NCBI GenBank assembly: GCA_946478975.1
Contig: CAMLEO010000232.1
Location: forward strand, 1 to 11,711
Reading direction: 5' to 3'
DNA from: an uncultured Steroidobacter sp.
Lineage (GTDB): Bacteria; Pseudomonadota; Gammaproteobacteria; Steroidobacterales; Steroidobacteraceae
Length of the DNA: 11,711 bases
Shown here: in pieces, positions 7,578-11,711 of the stretch
Position numbering within the stretch: the first letter of the stretch is position 1
Layout of the letters: each line of letters begins with the position of its first letter
Translations under genes and position numbers: made by a program
The notes under the pieces: generated by a model
The model's input: only the letters and a program-made list of their open reading frames with translations
The model's database searches: none
What the model was told of the DNA's origin: nothing

Positions 7578-7960
7578 CTTTGCGGTACCTCGGTCATAGC
7601 TTCACGGAGGTCACCCCCCTGCAGGGTGGTGATGGCCACGTCCTGTCCGTCGTTGAGGCCATAGTCCATAGCCAGCCCCTGGGCGCGATACGCGTTGAGG
7701 CGGTTATAGAGGGTTTTGAGACTTACCCCGAGTAACGCCGCCGCGCGGGTCTTGTTTCCCCCGCATTTCTGCAGCGTCGCGAAGATCATCCAGCGCTCCA
7801 CGTCGGCGAGATTGGTGCCGACCGGAATGCGTAATGCCAATGGAGCCGGCGGCAGAGTGCGCTCGCCACTTACCACCGCTTCTTCACCCGGATCCGCGTC
7901 ATCGCCTGCATAAGTGGCGCGATGGTCGCTGTGGGTTGCTCTTTCGACATGATTCTCCAT
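7571..7960 (-). CDS. stand-alone Fis-type helix-turn-helix protein
   Basis: A 129-residue protein whose second half holds a Fis-type DNA-binding domain as found at the C-terminus of NtrC-family activators: VERWMIFATLQKCGGNKTRAAALLGVSLKTLYNRLNAYRAQG in outline, with recognition helix SLKTLYNRL. The first about 45 residues (His/Asp/Glu-rich) are probably disordered. No receiver or AAA+ domain is present, so it cannot itself activate sigma-54; it may act as an architectural or repressor protein. The frame is open up to 8041, but ATG 7960 is preferred because AGGAG lies eight bases before it. It is followed, with a 7-base overlap, by the NarL-type regulator. Confidence 0.85.
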   Translation of the reverse strand: MENHVERATHSDHRATYAGDDADPGEEAVVSGERTLPPAPLALRIPVGTNLADVERWMIFATLQKCGGNKTRAAALLGVSLKTLYNRLNAYRAQGLAMDYGLNDGQDVAITTLQGGDLREAMTEVPQRC

Positions 7961-7982
7961 GCGATCGCTCCTGACGGTCAGC

Positions 7983-8010
7983 TTTACAGAACAGGTCCGA
8001 TGGATCACAA
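7983..8010 (-). promoter_or_regulatory. weak candidate sigma-70 promoter for the Fis-type gene
   Basis: On the - strand TTGTGA (8010-8005) and TGTAAA (7988-7983) are 16 bp apart, each matching four of six consensus bases. It lies in the 153-base gap between the kinase stop and the Fis-type start. This would give the three downstream regulators a kinase-independent transcript, but the match is weak. Confidence 0.25.
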
Positions 8011-8113
8011 CGGCATGGGGGAGAGGAAAAGTTCCCGACAAATTGAAGTTCGTGCCGTCAGAATTGTCCTACGACGGCTCCGGGCCCTCTCTCAGGGCAG
8101 CGATGCCCTTGCC

Positions 8114-9505
8114 TCACGCGGTCAGCGCGGCGGGTTTCGCTGTGGGAATGAATGCCTCGACGACTGTGCCTGTCCCTTCCTCCGGGCGGCGGATCTGGAA
8201 CGTGCCGCCCATTTGACGCATGCGTTCGCGCATGCCGACGATGCCGTGCGACTTGGGTTTGCTGAGCGACTCCTCCGCCAGGCCGACGCCGTCGTCGACG
8301 ATGCGCAGACGGATGCCGTCCTGCTCGCGGGTCAACGCAATGCGCACGCGGCTCGCCTGCGCATGCTTGGTGATATTGGTCAGCGACTCCTGCGCGATTC
8401 GGTAGAACGCGATCGACCAGCCGGGATCGAGATCGTCGAAGTCCTCCTGCACTTCGACTTCGCACGGCAGGCCGGTGCGGCGCGTGAACTCACGACAGTG
8501 CGACTTCATTGCAAACGCGAGCCCGAGATTGTCGAGATGGCTCGGCCGCAGGCCTTCGATCACTTCGTGCTTGAGCTCGACCGTTTCGCTCAACATCTGC
8601 AACACGCGTTGCAAACGCTCCTTCACTTCGCGCGGACCTTCCGGCATGCGCCGCTGGATCCAGTTGAGATCCATGTTGATGGCCGTGAGATTGCTGCCCA
8701 GCGTGTCGTGCAGCTCGCGCGCGAGCTTGGCTTTTTCCTCTTCCGAAACACGCAGCAGATGTTGCGACAGTTCGGTGAGCTCGGCGGTGCGCTGCTCGAC
8801 CTGTACGTTCAACGCCTGATTCGATTCGCGCAACGCATTCTCGGCAGTCTCACGGTCGCGCACATATTTGCGCAGCAGTTTGTTCAAGCCGACCAGCACC
8901 GCGACTGTCACAACCGTTGTGAGCAAAGCGATGCCGCCGGCGACCAGCAGATCGCGCAACACTTCGCGGCGCAAAGCTTCGATGCGTGCGTCCTCCTCGG
9001 CCATCATGCGATCGACCACGCCCCGCACCCGATCCATCGTCGTGGTCGCTCGTTCGGTGCCAGCCACGTCGGCGGTGCCATTCGGCCCCGGTTGCGGACT
9101 GCGACTGATCGTGGACTTCAACCGGCTGATCGCTGCGGCCGTGAGTTGCTCCAGCTCCGAGATGTCATTTTGGCGCGCAGGATTTTCAGCGGTGAGGTTG
9201 CGAAGCCGGTCGATTTCCGTGCGCCAGCTGCGCATCGCGACGTAATAAGGCTCGAGATATCCCGTCTGCCCGGTGAGCAGATAGCCGCGCTGGCCGGACT
9301 CGGCGGCAGTAATCACTGTTTGAAACGTGCTCAGCGAACGCTTTATTTCATAGGAGCGTGCGTACTGCGCATGCGAATCCATCGTGGCCGCGGTGTTGAT
9401 GACCAGCAGTGAGGCATTCAACACCAGCAGCGCGATGGAAATGACAATGACGATGCGCACGTGCAGCGGCACACCGCCGGCGGTGCTGTCGGGGACCTCG
9501 GCCAT
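8114..9505 (-). CDS. CHASE3-domain sensor histidine kinase (HisKA_3 type)
   Basis: A 463-residue membrane sensor kinase. Segments in order: TM1 (about 14-38); a periplasmic CHASE3-like helical domain (about 43-185, with ESGQRGYLLTGQTGYLEPY characteristic of CHASE3); TM2 (about 185-207); a coiled-coil linker; HisKA_3 with phosphoacceptor His266 (ARELHDTLGSNL); and HATPase_c with N-box (ESLTNITKHA, Asn377), G1 (DDGVGL, 404-409) and G2 (SHGIVGM). It should phosphorylate the NarL-type regulator encoded downstream in the same direction. The ligand is unknown. The frame is open up to a GTG at 9556. ATG 9505 is used here but has only a weak Shine-Dalgarno, while AGGAGG lies further upstream at 9537-9532, so the start is uncertain by up to 17 residues. 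Confidence 0.95.
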   Translation of the reverse strand: MAEVPDSTAGGVPLHVRIVIVISIALLVLNASLLVINTAATMDSHAQYARSYEIKRSLSTFQTVITAAESGQRGYLLTGQTGYLEPYYVAMRSWRTEIDRLRNLTAENPARQNDISELEQLTAAAISRLKSTISRSPQPGPNGTADVAGTERATTTMDRVRGVVDRMMAEEDARIEALRREVLRDLLVAGGIALLTTVVTVAVLVGLNKLLRKYVRDRETAENALRESNQALNVQVEQRTAELTELSQHLLRVSEEEKAKLARELHDTLGSNLTAINMDLNWIQRRMPEGPREVKERLQRVLQMLSETVELKHEVIEGLRPSHLDNLGLAFAMKSHCREFTRRTGLPCEVEVQEDFDDLDPGWSIAFYRIAQESLTNITKHAQASRVRIALTREQDGIRLRIVDDGVGLAEESLSKPKSHGIVGMRERMRQMGGTFQIRRPEEGTGTVVEAFIPTAKPAALTA

Positions 9506-9531
9506 GGACCTGGAACCGTTTGGAATATGCG

Positions 9532-9537
9532 CCTCCT
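9532..9537 (-). promoter_or_regulatory. strong Shine-Dalgarno upstream of the kinase start
   Basis: AGGAGG on the - strand lies 26 bases before the ATG at 9505, too far for that start. It is five bases before an in-frame ATT codon at 9526-9524. It either supports a rare ATT start, or marks a leader or chance match. It falls inside the frame if GTG 9556 is used. Confidence 0.35.
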
Positions 9538-9714
9538 GAATACACCGCTGCGACACTGACCGTCGCAGCCGAAGTCGGAACGGCTGTGTACATTTCTTGG
9601 TTCCTTCGTCAGCCGTTTCCGTCGGACGAGCGCGCGTGTTGCGGCCACACGCCGGTAAACCGGGAAAATCCGTGTAGAAATCGCTAGCTGCGCAATCGTG
9701 TGGCGATTGTCCGA

Positions 9715-9740
9715 GGAACCCCGCAAAGCATCAGCACGTT
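9715..9740 (+). promoter_or_regulatory. candidate ECF-sigma promoter, GGAAC-N17-CGTT
   Basis: GGAAC at 9715-9719 and CGTT at 9737-9740 are separated by 17 bases, the arrangement of stress-type ECF sigma promoters (the same pattern as the alphaproteobacterial EcfG consensus). The expected transcription start, about 9747, would give a leader of about 27 bases carrying the GAGGG ribosome-binding site of the lipoprotein gene. A 6-bp dyad (CAATCG/CGATTG, 9693-9709) lies just upstream. No sigma-factor gene is in the window. Confidence 0.4.
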
Positions 9741-9773
9741 ATCGACGCGAAGTGTTTGACCGAGGGTATGCAA

Positions 9774-10202
9774 ATGACCAAGAGCAATCTGTTTCTTTTG
9801 ATCGCCGCCGCCGGTCTCGCGATGGCGGGTTGCAACAAGGCCGAATCGCCGGCCGAAGTGCAGCACGACACCACCAAGGCGCAGGCCGACGCGCAGCGTG
9901 ACGTGGCGGATGCGCAGGCGGATGCGAAGGAGAAGATGGCCGATGCGCAGAAAGATGTAGCGGACGCGCAAGCCGATCACGACGCCGATGACGTTGCCGA
10001 TCAGGCACGCGATGCGAGCCAGACCGCGGCTGAAGGCGATTTCAAAGTCGCCGTAGCCCGCGCCGAAGCGACGCATAAAATCGCGGTGGCGAAGTGCGAA
10101 TCGTTGAACGGCCAGGCCCAGGAAGACTGCAAGGACCGCGCCGATAACGACCTGGAAAATGCCAAGCGTGCGGCCGAAGCCCGCCGCGACGGCTCGGGTT
10201 GA
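9774..10202 (+). CDS. small coiled-coil envelope lipoprotein
   Basis: A 142-residue predicted lipoprotein with signal NLFLLIAAAGLAMAGC (lipidated Cys20). Residues about 28-85 are an Ala/Asp/Gln/Lys-rich helix with the octapeptide DVADAQAD at 43-50 and again at 61-68, strongly coiled-coil-like. The C-terminal part (88-135) has two cysteines 11 apart (Cys108, Cys119; AKCESLNGQAQEDC), likely a disulfide in the periplasm. I recall similar small proteins in beta- and gammaproteobacteria with no assigned function. The frame is open from a TTG at 9756, but ATG 9774 is chosen because GAGGG (9762-9766) is seven bases before it and the signal peptide then starts correctly. The BON lipoprotein follows after 50 bases. 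Confidence 0.82.
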   Translation: MTKSNLFLLIAAAGLAMAGCNKAESPAEVQHDTTKAQADAQRDVADAQADAKEKMADAQKDVADAQADHDADDVADQARDASQTAAEGDFKVAVARAEATHKIAVAKCESLNGQAQEDCKDRADNDLENAKRAAEARRDGSG

Positions 10203-10238
10203 TCGGCACTCAAAGTTATAGATACTTGGTAATCAAGT

Positions 10239-10244
10239 AAGGAG
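10239..10244 (+). promoter_or_regulatory. ribosome-binding site deciding the BON lipoprotein start
   Basis: AAGGAG ends two bases before a first in-frame ATG (10247) and eight bases before a second (10253). Only the second spacing suits initiation, so the protein is taken to start at 10253. Confidence 0.6.
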
Positions 10245-10252
10245 CGATGGAT

Positions 10253-10576
10253 ATGGCACGGCAAAACACGGCGGCACTGTTGTTGGCCGCAATCATGGCC
10301 TCGACCGTCGTCGCGTGCTCGTCGACCCCGACGCAGCAATCGACCGGCCAGGCTATCGACGATGGCGTCGTCACGGCCAAGGTGAAAGCGAAGCTGATCG
10401 AAGATCCGATGACCAAGGCGCATCAGATCAACGTCGAAACGTTCAAGGGCACGGTGCAGTTGAGCGGCTTCGTGGAAAGCAATGAGGCTCGGACGCGGGC
10501 GCTGAAGCTGGCCCGCGAGACGGATGGCGTCAAGAGCGTCAAGGATGCGCTGGAAGTCCGCAAAGGCGAAAGCTGA
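10253..10576 (+). CDS. BON-domain lipoprotein (OsmY-like)
   Basis: A 107-residue predicted lipoprotein: signal AALLLAAIMASTVVAC (lipidated Cys22), a short Ser/Thr/Gln linker, then one BON domain (about 34-103) with the characteristic DGVVTAKVKAKLIED, INVETFKGTVQLSGFVES and ARETDGVKSVKDALEV segments. BON domains bind membranes or phospholipids and occur in osmotic and envelope-stress proteins such as OsmY and DolP, which usually have two; here there is one. It is probably co-transcribed with the preceding lipoprotein and the transcript ends at the strong terminator at 10602. A stress role is inferred from the family and from the ECF-like promoter upstream of its partner. Confidence 0.92.
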   Translation: MARQNTAALLLAAIMASTVVACSSTPTQQSTGQAIDDGVVTAKVKAKLIEDPMTKAHQINVETFKGTVQLSGFVESNEARTRALKLARETDGVKSVKDALEVRKGES

Positions 10577-10601
10577 TCCAACGCTGTCGCAGAGTGGAAA
10601 C

Positions 10602-10638
10602 AAGGGCGGGCGCGCCTGCAGGGGCGCCCGCCCTTTCA
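10602..10638 (+). terminator. strong intrinsic terminator after the BON gene
   Basis: AAGGGCGGGCGC (10602-10613) pairs perfectly over 12 bp with GCGCCCGCCCTT (10624-10635). The loop contains the self-complementary CCTGCAGG and the T-rich TTTCATTT overlaps and follows the stem. It isolates the lipoprotein pair from the bufferin locus. Confidence 0.88.
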
Positions 10639-10670
10639 TTTGACCGTTTTTTGACAGCCGCGGGCGGCCT

Positions 10671-10722
10671 GAATCCGAATCGGGCGCGATTACGTATACT
10701 CCAGCGCTTCGGATTCGAAGCG
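10671..10722. promoter_or_regulatory. overlapping inverted repeats in the bufferin promoter/leader
   Basis: GAATCCGAA (10671-10679) is repeated inverted as TTCGGATTC (10708-10716), a perfect 9-bp dyad with a 28-base spacer that encloses TATACT (10695-10700). The right arm also takes part in a second, exclusive dyad CGCTTCG-GATT-CGAAGCG (10705-10722), 25 bases before the precursor ATG. These could be operator half-sites or an RNA hairpin in the leader. Confidence 0.45.
10694..10719 (+). promoter_or_regulatory. speculative ECF promoter for the bufferin gene
   Basis: GTATAC (10694-10699) and CGAA (10716-10719) are 16 bases apart. As I recall, SigF of Caulobacter, which controls bufferin genes, uses GTAACC-N16-CGAA; the -35 match here is four of six. 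The alternative is a sigma-70 promoter with TATACT as -10 but no good -35; the TTGACA at 10651 is 38 bases away, too far to serve. Confidence 0.25.
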
Positions 10723-10747
10723 TTCACTTCCACGAGGATCGCATCCA

Positions 10748-10999
10748 ATGAATGCCAAGAAACTCTCGAGTCTGGCTCTGGCCACTGCCGCCGCTGTGAT
10801 GTTCAGCACTGCGCCCCTGACCGGCGCGCATGCCGAAGACGCCAAGGTGAAGTGCGAAGGCGTGAATGCGTGCAAAGGCAAGGGCGCCTGCCAGACGGCC
10901 GCCAATCAATGCGCCGGCAAGAACGAGTGCAAGGGCCATGGGTTCCTGATGATGAGCAAGGCCGACTGCGACGCCGCCAAGGCCAAGCTGAAGAAATAA
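10748..10999 (+). CDS. bufA2: BufA2-type bufferin metallophore precursor
   Basis: An 83-residue exported cysteine-rich protein. A Sec signal (residues 1-29, cleavage after AHA) precedes a mature part of about 54 residues with six cysteines (36, 42, 48, 55, 61, 74). The core shows an internal repeat C-x-G-x-N-x-C-K-G-x-G at 36-46 and 55-65 (CEGVNACKGKG, CAGKNECKGHG), the hallmark of BufA2 bufferins. In described bufferins an MNIO enzyme converts cysteines to thiooxazole-type heterocycles that bind copper in the periplasm. The adjacent MNIO gene fits this. GAGG (10734-10737) lies ten bases before ATG. A terminator follows. Metal specificity and which cysteines are modified are inferred from the family, not seen. 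Confidence 0.93.
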   Translation: MNAKKLSSLALATAAAVMFSTAPLTGAHAEDAKVKCEGVNACKGKGACQTAANQCAGKNECKGHGFLMMSKADCDAAKAKLKK

Positions 11000-11065
11000 C
11001 TTCAGTGTGTCGCCGGTCTGGTGGAGAGTGAGTCGCTCCCGCCGACTGTCGCGGCCAAGCAAGCC

Positions 11066-11100
11066 AAGCGGCGCGGGCTCGATCCGCGCCGCTTTCTTGT
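11066..11100 (+). terminator. intrinsic terminator/attenuator between precursor and enzyme genes
   Basis: AAGCGGCGCGG (11066-11076) pairs perfectly over 11 bp with CCGCGCCGCTT (11084-11094) around a 7-base loop, followed by TCTTGTTT. It lies 66 bases after the precursor stop and 37 bases before the enzyme start. Partial read-through would give much more precursor mRNA than enzyme mRNA. Confidence 0.82.
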
Positions 11101-11125
11101 TTGATTGATTAGGCTTTCATCACCT

Positions 11126-11130
11126 GGTGA
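11126..11130 (+). promoter_or_regulatory. ribosome-binding site supporting a TTG start for the MNIO gene
   Basis: GGTGA, complementary to part of the anti-Shine-Dalgarno sequence, lies seven bases before TTG 11138. No ATG or GTG is available in this frame after the in-frame TGA at 11102-11104 and before the conserved N-terminus. Confidence 0.55.
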
Positions 11131-11137
11131 ACTGACG

Positions 11138-11711
11138 TTGTACCGCCCCCTCCCGTCTGCTTCCGTCCAGCCATCGCTCGGTTTCGGCCTGGGCGTGCGA
11201 CCGACGCATTACGACGACCTGCTCGGCGAACGTCGCGGCAGTGTCGGCTGGCTGGAAGCGTTGACCGAGAACTACCTGGTGCCCGGCGGCAAGCCGCTGC
11301 ATTACCTCGAACGGCTGCGCGCCGAATATCCGATCGTGCTGCATGGAGTGTCGCTCTCCATCGGCGGCACCGATGCGCTCAATGAAGATTACTTGCGCGA
11401 TGTGAAAGCACTCGCCGCGCGAGTCGAGCCGGCGTGGGTGTCCGATCATCTGTGCTGGACCGGCATCGACGGCGTCAATCTGCACGACCTGATGCCGCTG
11501 CCTTTCACGGAAGAAGCGTTGCGCCACGTGGTCGCACGAATCATGGCCGTGCAGGACCGGCTCGGCCGCCGCCTGGTGCTGGAGAATGTTTCGAGCTACG
11601 TGAGCTTCGCGCACTCGGACATGACCGAATGGGAATTTCTGCGCGAAGTCGCCGAGCGCGCCGACTGTCACTTACTGCTGGATGTGAACAATGTTTACGT
11701 CAGCAGCGTCA
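11138..11711 (+). CDS. bufB: MNIO family (DUF692) bufferin-modifying enzyme, N-terminal part
   Basis: The first 191 residues of a TIM-barrel multinuclear non-heme iron oxygenase, truncated by the window end (full length usually about 270-290). Conserved blocks are [15 protein letters not shown] (15-29), [10 protein letters not shown] (38-47), [10 protein letters not shown] (68-77), VSDHLCWTG (101-109), LPFTEE (121-126), LENVSSY (148-154) and [12 protein letters not shown] (179-190). The E/N, H, D/H, E/N and D/N residues in these blocks are the expected iron ligands and active site. The enzyme should install thiooxazole-type modifications on cysteines of the precursor encoded just upstream. 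Start TTG 11138 is the only plausible one near GGTGA; TTG 11105 and CTG 11132 are alternatives. A BufC (DUF2063) partner is expected next, beyond the window. Confidence 0.94.
   Translation, partial: MYRPLPSASVQPSLGFGLGVRPTHYDDLLGERRGSVGWLEALTENYLVPGGKPLHYLERLRAEYPIVLHGVSLSIGGTDALNEDYLRDVKALAARVEPAWVSDHLCWTGIDGVNLHDLMPLPFTEEALRHVVARIMAVQDRLGRRLVLENVSSYVSFAHSDMTEWEFLREVAERADCHLLLDVNNVYVSSV

Noticed and set aside
7922..9412. 496-residue open frame on the + strand
   Set aside because: Antisense to the histidine kinase, whose catalytic motifs are all intact; the translation is Arg/Gln/His-rich with no recognisable domain.
10001..10639. 212-residue open frame on the - strand
   Set aside because: Runs antisense through both lipoproteins and the terminator at 10602, so it is a mirror frame.
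10651..10700. TTGACA (10651) and TATACT (10695) as one sigma-70 promoter for bufA
   Set aside because: The boxes are 38 bases apart, far beyond the 15-19 allowed.
11120..11671. 183-residue open frame on the - strand
   Set aside because: Antisense to the MNIO enzyme, which has all conserved family blocks on the + strand.

Overview
The window is GC-rich chromosomal DNA with tightly packed genes and strong ribosome-binding sites. Its proteins look like those of a free-living gammaproteobacterium, perhaps in the Steroidobacter/Nevskiales/Xanthomonadales area. That placement is inferred from gene flavour (DUF4404, NlpC/P60 lipoprotein, CHASE3 kinase, BON lipoprotein, bufferin). No rRNA, tRNA, CRISPR array, transposase or phage gene is visible.

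Layout: (1) Positions 1-2945 on the + strand are housekeeping genes: the tail of a probable DUF4412-type protein, a DUF4404 protein, a HIT-family hydrolase and a full acetyl-CoA synthetase with an unusual lysine-rich tail. (2) Positions 3071-5368 hold a divergent pair, a lipoprotein NlpC/P60 peptidase (-) and an exported M28 zinc peptidase (+). (3) Positions 5427-6232 hold a two-EF-hand mini-protein, then a 231-base intergenic stretch with two CRP-like dyads exactly 20 bp apart, then an 80-residue protein of unknown function and a bidirectional terminator. (4) Positions 6383-9505 on the - strand form a signalling cassette: a CHASE3 histidine kinase, a stand-alone Fis-type DNA-binding protein, a NarL-type response regulator whose start overlaps the Fis-type gene's stop, and a single-domain receiver. 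(5) Positions 9715-10638 on the + strand, divergent from the kinase, hold two small envelope lipoproteins (a coiled-coil protein and a BON-domain protein), with an ECF-sigma-like promoter before the first and a strong terminator after the second. (6) Positions 10671-11711 on the + strand hold the start of a bufferin metallophore locus: a cysteine-rich BufA2-type precursor and the N-terminal part of its MNIO (DUF692) modifying enzyme, cut by the window end.

The most interesting system is the bufferin locus. The precursor and enzyme form a ribosomal-peptide pathway that, in described relatives, turns cysteines into copper-binding heterocycles in an exported protein. Here a perfect 11-bp-stem terminator separates precursor from enzyme, the enzyme appears to start at TTG, and the precursor's leader carries overlapping inverted repeats. 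The second point of interest is the four-gene signalling cassette, where the parts of an NtrC-like regulator (receiver and Fis-type DNA-binding domain) occur as separate proteins beside a complete kinase/NarL-type pair.

No gene-free stretch exceeds 300 bases. The two longest are 5679-5909 (CRP-like sites) and 6153-6419 (terminator and part of a compound inverted repeat; 6240-6380 shows nothing I can support).
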